Positions 52,823 through 62,943 of a stretch of DNA of 64,000 bases are shown piece by piece. Numbering within the stretch: the first letter of the stretch is position 1; each line of letters begins with the position of its first letter. Source of the stretch: Candidatus Gastranaerophilales bacterium (GTDB lineage: Bacteria; Cyanobacteriota; Vampirovibrionia; Gastranaerophilales; Gastranaerophilaceae); assembly GCA_944324475.1 (NCBI GenBank), contig CALUWK010000001.1, positions 62,001-126,000 of the forward strand, given 5' to 3'. Both the position numbers and the translations under genes were made by a program. The notes beneath the pieces are model-generated. The model was not told the origin of the DNA, did no database searches, and saw only the letters and a program-made list of their open reading frames with translations.

Positions 52823-54481
52823 TTATTGTGCTATTGCGCCTTTATCTGCTTGGGATACGCTTTTTTGATATTTTGACAAATAACCCTTTAAAATTTCATT
52901 TTGATATGGCTTAAAGTTTTCTTTTCTTTTGTTAAGTTCTTCGTCTGATATTAAAAGATTAATTGTTCTTTTGTTTATATCTATTTGAATTTTATCTCCA
53001 TTTTCAATTAATCCGATTGTTCCTCCTATTGCGGCTTCTGGGCATATATGCCCTATGCATAATCCTCTTGTTCCCCCTGAAAATCTTCCATCTGTAATAA
53101 GAGCACATTTTTTTCCAAGACCTTTTCCAACTAAAAGCGAAGTTGGAGCAAGCATTTCTCTCATGCCAGGGCCGCCTTTAGGACCTTCATAGCGTATTAC
53201 AACTACGTCTCCTGCAATAATATCATCGTTTTCGATTGCTTTCATGGCATCTTCTTCGTGGTTGTATACTTTTGCTGTTCCAGTAAATTCAAATACATCA
53301 GGATCAACTCCTGAAATTTTAACAACTGCACCTTGAGGAGCTATATTTCCGTGCAAAATGGCAAGTCCGGGATTTGATGTAATTGGGTCATCAAAAGGTT
53401 TTATAACATTATTATCTACCCATGCATTTTCTATAATTTCACTTATTGAAATGTTTAAAATATTTTTAGTATTTTTCATCTCAGGAGTTTTTCCATATAT
53501 TGTTTTAATAACCCCCGAAATTCCTCCTGCGTTATCTAAATCAGTCATAGTAAGCGTGCTTGAGGGGTCAAGTTTGATTATTTGAGGAATTTTTTTACTT
53601 AAATTTTCAAAATCATCTAAACTTAACGGAATGTTTGCACTTTGAGCGATGGCGAGAAGATGTAATATTGAATTTGTTGAACCTCCAAGTGCTAAATCTA
53701 CAATTATAGCATTTTTAATTGAATCCAGAGTTACTATGTCTTTTGGTAGTACATTATTTTTAATTAAATCACAAATTGCAAATCCTGAATCGAATGCAAT
53801 TCTGCGTTTTTTAGAGGATACTGCAGCTGCGGTTGCGCAACCTGTTAGACTCATTCCCATCACTTCCGTAAGGCATGCAAGTGTATTTGCTGTGTACATT
53901 CCTTGACAAGAGCCTATTGTAGGGCAGGCGTAGTGCTCCATTTCGCATAATTTTTCTTTCGTAATTTGTCCTACTCTGTATCTTCCCACAGCTTCCGATG
54001 AACCTCTAATAAATGTTAAGGTTTCGCCTTTACAATGTCCTTCGAGTGAAGGACCTGCTGTTACTATAATTGATGGGATGTTTAATCTCAAAGCTGCAAT
54101 TAACATCCCTGGAGTTATTTTGTCGCAATTTGTTAAAAGAACTAAACCATCTAATTGGTGGGCGTTTGCAACTGTTTCAACACAATCTGCAATTAAATCA
54201 CGACTTGGTAGGGAATATCTCATGCCGCAATGACCCATTGCTATGCCGTCGCATACGGCAGGAACTCCGAAAATAAATGCTTGCCCACCGTTTGAATGTA
54301 TTCCTTTTTCGATTTGACGTTCCAAGTCTCGCATGCCAGCATGTCCGGGAACTAAATCAGAAAATGAGCTGGCAATACCTACAAAAGGTTTTTTAATGTT
54401 TTTGTCTGATAACCCGCCTGCGTATAATAATGCTCTGTGTGGAGCGTGTTCTATTCCTTCTTTTACAATATTGCTTCTCAT
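52823..54481 (-). CDS. ilvD: Dihydroxy-acid dehydratase
   Basis: The 552-aa protein carries the Fe-S cluster cysteine motifs [13 protein letters not shown] and [35 protein letters not shown], and the C-terminal signature [14 protein letters not shown] with GHICPEA. IlvD makes 2-keto acids for valine, leucine and isoleucine. The ATG has GGAG upstream. No other branched-chain genes are in the window. Its stop abuts the MlaD start, giving a two-gene unit of unrelated function. Confidence 0.96.
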   Translation of the reverse strand: MRSNIVKEGIEHAPHRALLYAGGLSDKNIKKPFVGIASSFSDLVPGHAGMRDLERQIEKGIHSNGGQAFIFGVPAVCDGIAMGHCGMRYSLPSRDLIADCVETVANAHQLDGLVLLTNCDKITPGMLIAALRLNIPSIIVTAGPSLEGHCKGETLTFIRGSSEAVGRYRVGQITKEKLCEMEHYACPTIGSCQGMYTANTLACLTEVMGMSLTGCATAAAVSSKKRRIAFDSGFAICDLIKNNVLPKDIVTLDSIKNAIIVDLALGGSTNSILHLLAIAQSANIPLSLDDFENLSKKIPQIIKLDPSSTLTMTDLDNAGGISGVIKTIYGKTPEMKNTKNILNISISEIIENAWVDNNVIKPFDDPITSNPGLAILHGNIAPQGAVVKISGVDPDVFEFTGTAKVYNHEEDAMKAIENDDIIAGDVVVIRYEGPKGGPGMREMLAPTSLLVGKGLGKKCALITDGRFSGGTRGLCIGHICPEAAIGGTIGLIENGDKIQIDINKRTINLLISDEELNKRKENFKPYQNEILKGYLSKYQKSVSQADKGAIAQ

Positions 54482-54626
54482 TTTTTCTCCTGTTGGCTTA
54501 ATCCATTTTAATTAAAACATTTTTTTAATTATTCATCAATAAGGTTTATAGAATATAATCATTTTATATGTAGAAATCAATTTTGATTTTGTTATAATAA
54601 AGGAAAATTATTATAGGAAAAAATAA

Positions 54627-55853
54627 ATGGGTTTTAAACAAATGCTTAAAAGATTTTCAATATTTTTTGTTATGTTTTTATTGTTTTGTGCTACTAATGT
54701 GCAAAATCCAGCTTTAGCCATAACTCCGCAAGGTTTATATGATAAAGCTTGGAAATTAATTCACACAAAATATGTTGATGATACTCAAAATCAACAAAAT
54801 TGGGATCGTTGGCGTCATAAGTATGATAATGTTATAAAAGATGAAGAAGATGCTTATGTTGCGATAGGCACTATGGTTGATAGTCTTGGTGATGTTTATA
54901 CAAAATTTTTAACACCAAAAGAATATAAAGAGGAATCTGAAAGTATCCAAGGTTCACTTAAAGGCATAGGCGTGCAAATTGGTGTTAGGGATGGTAAATT
55001 GTTAATTATTGCACCTTTAGAAGATACTCCTGGAGAAAAAGCAGGACTTTTGAGTGAAGATGAAATTTTGGAAATTGATGGAAAGTCTACAAAAGGTATA
55101 ACGGTAGAAGCTGCTGCTGATAAAATAAGGGGTCCTGAGGGAACTCAAGTTAAACTTTTAATTAAAAGAAAGGGTCAAGAGCCTAAATATTATACAATTA
55201 CAAGAGCAAATATTGAGCTTAAATCAGTTTCTATAAAGCCACCTAAAATTGGTAAAGTTGATGATAATTTAGGTTATATCAGACTGAGTTCTTTTATTTC
55301 TAGAAATGCTGCATCTGAATTTCAAAATGCTTTAAATCAAATGAAAGATAAAGATGGAATTATAATTGATTTGCGTTCTAATCCGGGGGGACTCTTAACA
55401 AATGCTATTTATATAGCTGACATGCTTCTTTCATCTAAGGTTATTGTTTCTACTGTTGATAGAGATGGATACAAAGAAACTCAAAATTCTCTTTCTCAAG
55501 TAAGTACAACTCAACCTATTGTAGTTTTAATAAATGGTGGTTCTGCTTCTGCATCAGAAATTTTATCAGGAGCTCTAAAAGATAACAATAGAGCTGTTAT
55601 TGTAGGTAAAAAGTCTTTTGGAAAAGGATTGGTTCAAGAGATAAATAAGTTGCCTGATGGTTCTGCTTTGCATATTACAATTCAGAAATATTTAACTCCA
55701 AGCGGTACCGATATTAATAAAAAGGGAATTACACCTGATTATATTGTTGATATAACCGAAGAAGATATTAAAGCAAATAAAGATCCGCAACTTGCTAAGG
55801 CTTGTGAGATTTTATTGCAGGAAGTTCACAAAAATACAAAACCTGCTCAATAA
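54627..55853 (+). CDS. ctpA: S41 carboxy-terminal processing protease CtpA
   Basis: The 408-aa protein has a signal sequence (FSIFFVMFLLFCATNVQN), a PDZ domain (about 105-200: LKGIGVQIGVRDGKLLIIAPLEDTPGEKAG in pieces) and the S41 core. The catalytic serine lies in NGGSASASEILSGAL and the lysine in GKKSFGKGLVQ. CTPs trim the C-termini of envelope proteins; cyanobacterial homologues process the D1 protein, which is not expected here. A TATAAT box and an ATTATA-flanked ribosome site precede the ATG. Confidence 0.95.
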   Translation: MGFKQMLKRFSIFFVMFLLFCATNVQNPALAITPQGLYDKAWKLIHTKYVDDTQNQQNWDRWRHKYDNVIKDEEDAYVAIGTMVDSLGDVYTKFLTPKEYKEESESIQGSLKGIGVQIGVRDGKLLIIAPLEDTPGEKAGLLSEDEILEIDGKSTKGITVEAAADKIRGPEGTQVKLLIKRKGQEPKYYTITRANIELKSVSIKPPKIGKVDDNLGYIRLSSFISRNAASEFQNALNQMKDKDGIIIDLRSNPGGLLTNAIYIADMLLSSKVIVSTVDRDGYKETQNSLSQVSTTQPIVVLINGGSASASEILSGALKDNNRAVIVGKKSFGKGLVQEINKLPDGSALHITIQKYLTPSGTDINKKGITPDYIVDITEEDIKANKDPQLAKACEILLQEVHKNTKPAQ

Positions 55854-55948
55854 AACTTTACAAAAATATAAAAATCATTAAAGAAATAACCGAATGCTGC
55901 CGTATTAGACATTGTAAGGATAAGCAATAAAGGAGCAATTCTTGGTTT

Positions 55949-56218
55949 ATGGCTGAAAATTATAATTTAGGTTCTAAATTCGGTTTAAATGTTTCTTCTA
56001 AAGGAAATAAGCTTCAATCTGCCGAAGTTAAAAAAACCGAAGCTGAAAATATTACTCCGAATTTGTTTGATTCCATGACAAGTTACGTTGCTAAATATGA
56101 AAATGTTTTTAATGGTGAAGTAGCAGAGGAAATTAATATGTATTCACGCCAAGCTATGATTGTAGGTATGAATTTAAAAGCTGCAGAACAAAAGCGTAGT
56201 TTTGATATGAATATATAA
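55949..56218 (+). CDS. Hypothetical protein, 89 aa
   Basis: Not recognised. The product is polar, soluble and lacks cysteine; its second half is a long amphipathic helix (FDSMTSYVAKYENVFNGEVAEEINMYSRQAMIVGMNLKAAEQKR in parts). AGGAG lies 13 nt before the ATG, an unusually wide gap. It is separated from ctpA by 95 nt. Its last bases approach the convergent 56224-57564 gene. Confidence 0.6.
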   Translation: MAENYNLGSKFGLNVSSKGNKLQSAEVKKTEAENITPNLFDSMTSYVAKYENVFNGEVAEEINMYSRQAMIVGMNLKAAEQKRSFDMNI

Positions 56219-56223
56219 ATTTT

Positions 56224-57564
56224 TTAAGCTTTTTTCTTTAAGATGATTATAAATTTGTCTATTAATTCTCCGAGCATTAAAGACATTTTCCTATAATCTA
56301 GAATTGTAAAATCTATTGTTTCAGTTTCAAATAGACGTTTTTGTTCGTTGTCCATAATAGTTAAGCGAATAAGAGCATGCTCTATTCCATCGTATTCTAT
56401 TGCTATTGAAGCGCAAACATCTCCCGAAGAAACACTAAAAAGTGATTTGTTGCCGGTGTATGAGTTAATTGCAAAATCTTGTCTTTTTATTTTTAAAATA
56501 TTTTCATATTTTTTAAATACAGGATCAATAACTACTTTTAGTTTTCTTTGATAGGCTTGGTTAAAAAGCTTAATACTGTTTTTATCAAAGGCATTTTGAG
56601 CTTCATTTTTATTATTTTGAATTGGTTCAGGATTGCTTTGTGTATTGTTGGAATTTAATAAATTTCTTTTTGCTTCGAAATTCATTATAGGTTTATTTTC
56701 TTCTGCATAAAAATCTGATGCAACAATTAAAGAGTTGGTATTTTCTGAAGCTTTTTCAAGAGCAGCTTCTAGTGCTTCTTTTATATCTTCAAATTTTTGC
56801 TCTAAAATTTCAACAACTCCGGCGTTTGCTCCTGAGTCAATTCCGAGATTGTTGTTTATGCGTTCAAAAACGCTATATGCACCATTTAGCTTTGTTTTAT
56901 GTAAGTATACGTAAAATTGATCAATGTCTTTGATTATAATTGAGTCATTTAAACGAATTGATTTTTTTATTATTGAAATAAATTCTTTAGGATTTTTATA
57001 TTGAGGATATTTTTTATCTGGAGCAACAAGTAAAATGCAGGCTCTTTGCTGATATTTACGAGTTTGATTTATTTCATTTTTTAAAAAGTCATCACAGTAT
57101 TTTTGGGTGTATACTCCCGTTTCTGCTTGAACAACGCCTAGTGTAGTCAGAAATTCCATCCTTGATTCTATATTTAAATTTAATTCATTTTTTTGTAAAC
57201 ACCAAATTACTCTAATTAAAAGTTCATAATCTATAATTGGCATAAAAAGTACGTCGCTAATGCCATTATCAAAGGCTTCAATTATTGTTTCTCTTGAGCA
57301 GTTTTCATTGATTAAAAGTATAGGTAAATTTTTATACAATTCTTGTTTTTTTATTTTTTTTACTAAATTTATGGCATGTAAATTATTGTTGTCACAGTGT
57401 AGAATTATTACATTTGGAGAAAATCCATCAAACATATTTTGTGCTTCTTCAATAGAGCAAGATTTAATTTTGTCTAAATTTCTGAGCAGAACAAGTTTTT
57501 GTGAAATTTGATTAACAAGCTCTTGTCTGTCACTTACAATTACAACTGTATTTGCATCAGCCAT
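56224..57564 (-). CDS. Degenerate receiver plus GGDEF-like domain protein, 446 aa
   Basis: Residues 1-120 fold like a receiver (VVIVSDRQE; NVIILHCDNNN where the acceptor Asp is replaced; LPILLINENCSRETIIEAFDNGISDVLFMP), so phosphorylation is unlikely. Residues about 140-285 look like a GGDEF domain that has lost GGDEF (TGVYTQKYCDDFLKNEI, then IRLNDSIIIKDIDQFYVYL in the catalytic place). A disordered link leads to a C-terminal beta domain (about 345-446). It is probably a non-enzymatic c-di-GMP or scaffold protein; ligand unknown. Confidence 0.65.
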   Translation of the reverse strand: MADANTVVIVSDRQELVNQISQKLVLLRNLDKIKSCSIEEAQNMFDGFSPNVIILHCDNNNLHAINLVKKIKKQELYKNLPILLINENCSRETIIEAFDNGISDVLFMPIIDYELLIRVIWCLQKNELNLNIESRMEFLTTLGVVQAETGVYTQKYCDDFLKNEINQTRKYQQRACILLVAPDKKYPQYKNPKEFISIIKKSIRLNDSIIIKDIDQFYVYLHKTKLNGAYSVFERINNNLGIDSGANAGVVEILEQKFEDIKEALEAALEKASENTNSLIVASDFYAEENKPIMNFEAKRNLLNSNNTQSNPEPIQNNKNEAQNAFDKNSIKLFNQAYQRKLKVVIDPVFKKYENILKIKRQDFAINSYTGNKSLFSVSSGDVCASIAIEYDGIEHALIRLTIMDNEQKRLFETETIDFTILDYRKMSLMLGELIDKFIIILKKKA

Positions 57565-57644
57565 TAGTAATTATTACTCCAAATTAATACTACTTATTTA
57601 CTACAATACTACAAAAATAACTTTTTTAGCAAAAAATTTTACAA

Positions 57645-57673
57645 ATGACAATATAAATTAAATCTGTTAAAAT
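57645..57673 (+). promoter_or_regulatory. Promoter of the GT39-like gene, predicted leaderless transcript
   Basis: ATGACA (57645-57650) and TAAAAT (57668-57673) are separated by 17 bp. The ATG of the glycosyltransferase starts 8 nt after the -10 box, and there is no Shine-Dalgarno sequence, so transcription should begin at or next to the start codon. Confidence 0.55.
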
Positions 57674-57680
57674 TAATTTT

Positions 57681-59081
57681 ATGAAAGATTTTTTTAAAGA
57701 TAATAAGGTAATTTTAATAATAATATTACTTACTGGTTTAGGGTTAAGGTTGTGGAATTTAAATAAGCCAGAAGGGCTTTGGAATGATGAATATATAGTA
57801 TACTCTATTTCTATGTTAAAATTTCCTTTTGATTTTTTTGAGGGGATAAAGACTAATTGCCATGCGCCTTTGCATTATTTTTATTTAAAACTGTGGATGA
57901 CAGTATTTAAAAATTCTGATTTTATGTTAAGACTTTCATCTTTAATACCTAACCTTTTAGGATGTCTGGTTATGTATTTTGTTGGGAAAAATTATCAAAC
58001 TAAGGGTTATTCTATTCAAATAGGGCTCGCTTGTGCTTTGATTTGTGCTATAAGTTCTTTTTTAATTTATTTTTCACAAGAAGTTAGAATATACTCTATG
58101 ATTTTTCTTCTTTCTTCTTTGATTCTTTTGTTCTCCATAAAAATGTATAATTCACCAAGTAAAAAGAATTGTTGGTGGCTTACATTTTTTTCGATTTTGT
58201 TAATTTTAGAACATACTATAGGTTTTGTGTTTGTTTTATTTAATGTATTTGGGCTTTTGGCGTTCAGGCAAAAAGCTAAAAAGAAAAAAGATGCAGATGA
58301 TTTTTATATACCTATTTTGTCTGGATTGATTTTGTGTTTGCCTATAATTCCTTTTTTATTTAGGATTTTTGCGCATCCTACTTATTTTTCTCAATGGTGG
58401 GCACCTTTTAGTTGGTCAAAAATATTCTTTTATTTTACTGATTTATTTTCTCCGGTGTTGAAAAATATTACTAATTCTCCCGTTAGTTTTTATCATCAAA
58501 TTATAAAAAATGATGTTATAAATGTTGGTTTCATATTATTTGCAATTATTCCTGCTTTAATTGCTTTATTTTTGATAGTTAAATCAAATATTGATTCAAA
58601 AAGAATAAATAAATATTTTTTAGCCGTTTTTACGGCAAGTTTTTTAACTGTTTTAATAGCTTCTATTGCAGGAAAAATAATTTTTCTGACTAAATATTTA
58701 ACTGAATTGTACCCGATTTTAATTTTAATGGCTGCAATAGGCTGGAGTGAGTTAAATAATAGAAATTCTAAAATTATGTTTGCAACCGTTTATATTTTTA
58801 TGAGTTTATTTTTTATCATTGTTTCTCATACTTCAGCTATAAGACTTGTTAGAGAAGAAGGGCAAAGGCTTCCTATTGTTGCAATGCATGATATGGGTAT
58901 TCAAAAAAATGATAAAATTCTTTTTTTATATTATCCAAAAACTCATTTCACAAAATATTATAACGACAATGATTATATAGTATCATCGATAGATAAATAT
59001 AATTTTCCTTATGTTTTTGAAAAAGGCAATACTTATGATGCATTTAAAGACGGGCACAATTTATACAAAGTTTTTTTTTAG
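57681..59081 (+). CDS. GT39-type (PMT/ArnT-like) membrane glycosyltransferase
   Basis: The 466-aa protein has about ten membrane helices. The first periplasmic loop contains LWNDEYIVYS with the DE motif used by GT-C enzymes, followed by NCHAPLHYFYLKLW, and a YFSQEVRIYSM loop. These are the marks of ArnT/GT39 family proteins, which transfer a sugar or arabinose from a polyprenyl phosphate to lipid or protein. Acceptor and donor are unknown. The gene is not next to other cell-envelope sugar genes. Confidence 0.85.
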   Translation: MKDFFKDNKVILIIILLTGLGLRLWNLNKPEGLWNDEYIVYSISMLKFPFDFFEGIKTNCHAPLHYFYLKLWMTVFKNSDFMLRLSSLIPNLLGCLVMYFVGKNYQTKGYSIQIGLACALICAISSFLIYFSQEVRIYSMIFLLSSLILLFSIKMYNSPSKKNCWWLTFFSILLILEHTIGFVFVLFNVFGLLAFRQKAKKKKDADDFYIPILSGLILCLPIIPFLFRIFAHPTYFSQWWAPFSWSKIFFYFTDLFSPVLKNITNSPVSFYHQIIKNDVINVGFILFAIIPALIALFLIVKSNIDSKRINKYFLAVFTASFLTVLIASIAGKIIFLTKYLTELYPILILMAAIGWSELNNRNSKIMFATVYIFMSLFFIIVSHTSAIRLVREEGQRLPIVAMHDMGIQKNDKILFLYYPKTHFTKYYNDNDYIVSSIDKYNFPYVFEKGNTYDAFKDGHNLYKVFF

Positions 59082-59110
59082 AAAATAGTAAAAAAGAAGT
59101 AGAAAAAAGA

Positions 59111-59365
59111 TTGGATGAGAAATTTTTTACTAATATGAAAAAAGGCGAAAGGTTTTTTGTTGTTGATCTTACAAGTGTTAGTTTATTTGATAAAGAAAGT
59201 TTAGAAAAAATTGTAAAAAATGAAATAAGATACAAAGAAATTCCTTTTTTGTATCTTATTTCAAGTTATATCAGAAATTCAGTTATTGATGTTGCCAATT
59301 CAAAATTAAGTTATGTTAAAAAGAAACAAATGTATTCTTGGATGATTTATGAATTTCAGTATTAA
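59111..59365 (+). CDS. Hypothetical protein, 84 aa
   Basis: Not recognised. The frame is open back to 59048 inside the glycosyltransferase end, but TTG 59111 is the first start codon, and ATG 59135 is an alternative; neither has a clear ribosome site. The product has [19 protein letters not shown] and [19 protein letters not shown], suggesting a small alpha/beta fold that may resemble STAS-type domains. Its stop overlaps that of clpP by 4 nt. Confidence 0.5.
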   Translation: MDEKFFTNMKKGERFFVVDLTSVSLFDKESLEKIVKNEIRYKEIPFLYLISSYIRNSVIDVANSKLSYVKKKQMYSWMIYEFQY

Positions 59366-59970
59366 TCTTTTGTGATTATTTTATCGATAAGTCCATATTT
59401 GAGAGCTTCTTCTGCACTCATAAAATTGTCACGTTCCGTATCTTTTTTAATTGTTTCCAATTTTTGGCCGGTGTGTTCTGCTAAAAGTTCATTTAGCATT
59501 GATTTCATTCTCAAAATTTCCCTTGCTTCAATTTCAATATCTGTAGCTTGTCCTTTAGCTCCCCCTAATGGTTGATGAATCATTATTCTTGAATTTGGAA
59601 GCGCAAGTCGTTTGCCTTTAGTTCCTCCTGAAAGTAAAAATGCACCCATTGACGCTGCGTCTCCAAGGCAAATTGTTGACACATCTGCTTTAATTAATTT
59701 CATGGTATCATATATTGCCATTCCTGCGGTAATTACTCCTCCGGGAGAGTTTATATAGAGCATTATGTCTTTTTCTGAGTTTTCGCTATCCAACAGTAGT
59801 AATTGTGCTACAACAGAATTTGCAACATCATCATCAATTTCTGAGCCTAAGAATATTATTCTTTCTCTTAAAAGTCTTGAAAAAATATCAAAAGATCTTT
59901 CTCCTCTGCTCGATGCTTCAATTACTGTTGGAACATAGTCTATTATTTTATATTCATTTATACCATACAT
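59362..59970 (-). CDS. clpP: ATP-dependent Clp protease proteolytic subunit
   Basis: The 202-aa protein is a complete ClpP. The catalytic Ser is in [14 protein letters not shown], the His in [14 protein letters not shown], and the handle region [14 protein letters not shown]-type sequence ([17 protein letters not shown]) is present, with the YGLIDKI end. ClpP assembles in 14-mers with ClpX or ClpA to degrade proteins. A GGAAAA-type site precedes the ATG. No clpX lies beside it. Confidence 0.97.
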   Translation of the reverse strand: MYGINEYKIIDYVPTVIEASSRGERSFDIFSRLLRERIIFLGSEIDDDVANSVVAQLLLLDSENSEKDIMLYINSPGGVITAGMAIYDTMKLIKADVSTICLGDAASMGAFLLSGGTKGKRLALPNSRIMIHQPLGGAKGQATDIEIEAREILRMKSMLNELLAEHTGQKLETIKKDTERDNFMSAEEALKYGLIDKIITKD

Positions 59971-60161
59971 ATTTTTTTCCTTTTTTTACATTATAATATA
60001 AAATTTATTTTAATTTTCATTTAATTTCAGTATTTTATTAAGCTATTTTAAATTTCAAATAAACTAAAAATAATTTTATTTTTTTGTAGTAAAATAGAAT
60101 AGGATGCATTACCTGTTTTTTGGATTAATCCCTTAAATGTAGTCTGTATGAAGGAAAGAAA

Positions 60162-61538
60162 ATGTATAATGTTGCAATTATTGGCGGCGGACCTGCAGGT
60201 ATTTTTACTGCTTTAGAAATTATGAAATTAAAACCTGATTGGAAGGTATTGTTAATCGAAAAAGGTAGAAAGATTGAAAAAAGAATATGTCCAATAAGAG
60301 AAGGTCAAAAAAAGTGTCTATCTTGTAAAACTTGTGGATTGCTTTGCGGCTGGGGTGGAGCAGGGGCTTTTTCGGATGGTAAGTTGACTTTAACACCTGA
60401 AGTAGGTGGGCATTTGGTTGATTATATGCCATATCATGAAGTTGAAGATTTAATTAAGTATTGTGATAATATTTATTTGGATCATGGTGCGACTCAAACC
60501 GTTTTTGGAACAAATAAGGCTGATTTTGCAGATATCGAGCATGCGGCAACATTAGCAGAATTAAAGCTTGTACATTCTCCGGTCAGGCATTTGGGAACAG
60601 AAAAGTCTCTTGCCGTTTTAAAATCAATGCAAGATTATTTAGAACCAAGAATTGATATCATAAATAATGAGCAAGTTGAAGAATTTATAATAAAAGATGA
60701 TGTGATTAAAGGTTTTACAACTCGTGAAGGAAAAGAATATTTAGCGGATTTTGTTGTGGTTGCCCCTGGAAGAGAGGGTGCAGATTGGTTATCTAAACAA
60801 TTTATTAAACATAAAATCGAAATGGTAAATAATGCAGTTGATGTTGGTGTTCGTGTTGAATTACCTGCTGCTGTTATGGAACCAATCACTTCAAGATTAT
60901 ATGAGTCTAAGTTGATTTATCATGCACCAACTTTTGGTGATGAGGTAAGAACTTTTTGCATGAATCCTAATGGTGAAGTTGTGAATGAAAATTATAACGG
61001 TATTTCAACCGTAAATGGTCATTCGTATGCAGATAAAAAAACTCCTAATACTAATTTTGCACTTTTGGTTTCAAAAAAGTTTACTGAACCGTTTCATGAA
61101 CCTATTAAATATGGTCAACATATAGCATCATTGGCAAATATGCTTTCAGGCGGAATTTTAGTTCAAAGATTTGGTGATTTATTGGATGGTAGGCGTTCTA
61201 CTCCTCAAAGAATTAAAGAATCCATTATTAAACCGACTTTGGAGTGTGCTACTCCTGGGGATTTGAGTCTTGTTTTACCCTATCGTCAACTTTTGAGTAT
61301 TATTGAGATGCTTTATGCACTTGATAAGATTGCTCCTGGTGTAGCTTCAAGATATACGTTGTTGTATGGAATTGAAGTTAAATTTTATTCTGCAAGGGTT
61401 CTTGTTTCTAATGAGCTTGAAACATTAGGTGTTAAAAATCTTTTTGCAATTGGTGACGGCGCAGGGGTTACGAGAGGTTTAATGCAGGCTAGTGCGTCAG
61501 GTGTTTACGCGGCAAGAGTTATTGCAGGTAGAAAATAA
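60162..61538 (+). CDS. FAD-dependent oxidoreductase
   Basis: The 458-aa protein begins with the FAD-binding dinucleotide fold VAIIGGGPAGIFTALEI, followed by VLLIEKGRKIEKR and a cysteine cluster (CPIREGQKKCLSCKTCGLLCGWGG) that could bind an Fe-S centre or form disulfides. The end GVKNLFAIGDGAGVTRGLMQASASGV in pieces is the second FAD motif. This family (COG2509-like) is annotated as uncharacterised FAD-dependent dehydrogenase. The substrate is unknown. A GAAGGAAAG site lies before the ATG. The gene stands 17 nt before the 61556 gene. Confidence 0.85.
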   Translation: MYNVAIIGGGPAGIFTALEIMKLKPDWKVLLIEKGRKIEKRICPIREGQKKCLSCKTCGLLCGWGGAGAFSDGKLTLTPEVGGHLVDYMPYHEVEDLIKYCDNIYLDHGATQTVFGTNKADFADIEHAATLAELKLVHSPVRHLGTEKSLAVLKSMQDYLEPRIDIINNEQVEEFIIKDDVIKGFTTREGKEYLADFVVVAPGREGADWLSKQFIKHKIEMVNNAVDVGVRVELPAAVMEPITSRLYESKLIYHAPTFGDEVRTFCMNPNGEVVNENYNGISTVNGHSYADKKTPNTNFALLVSKKFTEPFHEPIKYGQHIASLANMLSGGILVQRFGDLLDGRRSTPQRIKESIIKPTLECATPGDLSLVLPYRQLLSIIEMLYALDKIAPGVASRYTLLYGIEVKFYSARVLVSNELETLGVKNLFAIGDGAGVTRGLMQASASGVYAARVIAGRK

Positions 61539-61555
61539 ATTTTTATTTGGTAGTC

Positions 61556-62290
61556 ATGACAAAAGATATTATTGCCTTTTGGGGTTATCCCGAAAGAAGT
61601 TTGATTAAGAAAACAAAAGATGAATATCCGAATGCAAAGTGGGTTGATTTGGATATAGATATAAATGCTCCTGATTTAAAGTTATTACCTGAAAATTACT
61701 GTGTGATAATTAAAAATATTTACAATAATGCTCTATTTTTGAAAGACAAAATTATAAAAATTCTTGCTCCGATAGGAAAAGATAAATGTGATAGTGCATA
61801 CTTTGCAAGTGAAATTTTAAAAGAAGCGGGTTTTTGTGTTATACAAACGATTTTTGAGGATATTTGTCCTGATATAAAAGAAATTAAAGTTCCTGTTTCA
61901 AAAAGTTCTATGCCCTTAAGAAAAAAAATTGAACTTATTACCAAAAATATTGTTGAACAAAAAGATTATTCTTATTTAAAACCGGTTAAGCCAAGATTTG
62001 GTTTTTGGGGAGTTCCACCAAATAACCTTTCATTATTGGATTTGTTTCCGGATGAGACTGAAGTTTTTGGTTGGTGTAGAGCTGTTGAAGCAGGTTACCC
62101 CGGAGATTATAGTCTTGAGACTTTTGTAGAAAAGAATTTACCTACAATATTTTTTACTCAGGCTTTCTGTTCTAAAACTCAACTTGCAAAATATCTTGCG
62201 AATAAATATGATGGACTTTTTATAGATGTGGATGTATGTCCAAATAGCTCTATAAAGGCAAAAATAGAAGCATTTTTAAAATTGAGGTAA
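61556..62290 (+). CDS. Unrecognised protein encoded with a BadF/HgdC-type activase, 244 aa
   Basis: I do not recognise the family. Two similar halves seem visible: IIAFWGYPERSLIKKTKDEYPNAKWVDLD at the start and RFGFWGVPPNNLSLLDLFPDETEVFGW near residue 165. Cysteines occur at CVIIK, DKCDSAYFASEI, GFCVIQ, EDICPD, GWCRA, AFCSKT and DVCPNS; several could bind an Fe-S cluster. ATG 61556 is preferred to the in-frame TTG 61547, though neither has a strong ribosome site. It ends 2 nt before the activase gene, so the two are co-translated and probably work together. Confidence 0.65.
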   Translation: MTKDIIAFWGYPERSLIKKTKDEYPNAKWVDLDIDINAPDLKLLPENYCVIIKNIYNNALFLKDKIIKILAPIGKDKCDSAYFASEILKEAGFCVIQTIFEDICPDIKEIKVPVSKSSMPLRKKIELITKNIVEQKDYSYLKPVKPRFGFWGVPPNNLSLLDLFPDETEVFGWCRAVEAGYPGDYSLETFVEKNLPTIFFTQAFCSKTQLAKYLANKYDGLFIDVDVCPNSSIKAKIEAFLKLR

Positions 62291-62292
62291 AA

Positions 62293-62943
62293 ATGAAAAT
62301 TTATGTTGACGCAGGTACAACCTGGACTAAAATTTTAAAAATTGACAATAATGAAAAAAAATATAAAGTTATACCTACGAAAGATTTAAAAAAAATTGAT
62401 ATAAAACCACTAAAAGTTACAGGACATAGCATTTTTAAATCTGATAATTATGAAAATGAAGTTGTAGCATTAGCAAATGGTGCAAGAAAGTATCTAGAGG
62501 ATAATTTTATTGTACTTGATTTAGGTTCTAGAGATATAAAATGGGTAAAATATCAAAATAAGAAATTTCAAGATATGGACTGGAATTCTTCTTGTGCCAG
62601 TGCAACAGGGGCTACGGTTGAAATGCTTTTAAAATTTTATAATGTAGATGTGTCTGAATTAATTTTCACTAAAGAAAAATATGCAATTACTTGTGGTATT
62701 TTTGGTTTAGAAAAAATTATGGATGACGTGTCAAATGGTCTTGAGCCTAAAATTGCGATTTCTAAATTTATACATGGAATTGCTTATAATGCTTATATTT
62801 TTACAAAAAGCCCTGAAAAAATTTGTCTTTCTGGTGGTTTTTGTGAAAACAGGTGTTTTATAGAATGTTTAGAACAATATTGTAAGGTTTTGTCTTTGGG
62901 TAGATTTGTTCTCGTTGATGGATTGGCTTTTAGTCAGGGTTGA
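62293..62943 (+). CDS. BadF/BadG/BcrA/BcrD-type ATPase (2-hydroxyacyl-CoA dehydratase activase-like)
   Basis: The 216-aa protein has the ASKHA start KIYVDAGTTWTKILKI, a second phosphate loop LDLGSRDIKW and LSGGFCENRCF for adenosine binding. Two cysteines in SSCASATGATVEM and YAITCGIFGLEKIM match the positions of the bridging [4Fe-4S] ligands of HgdC-type activases. Such proteins use ATP to inject a low-potential electron into a partner Fe-S enzyme. The classic dehydratase subunits are absent; the gene before it (61556) is the obvious candidate partner. It is shorter than HgdC (about 260 aa). GAGG precedes the ATG. Confidence 0.8.
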   Translation: MKIYVDAGTTWTKILKIDNNEKKYKVIPTKDLKKIDIKPLKVTGHSIFKSDNYENEVVALANGARKYLEDNFIVLDLGSRDIKWVKYQNKKFQDMDWNSSCASATGATVEMLLKFYNVDVSELIFTKEKYAITCGIFGLEKIMDDVSNGLEPKIAISKFIHGIAYNAYIFTKSPEKICLSGGFCENRCFIECLEQYCKVLSLGRFVLVDGLAFSQG

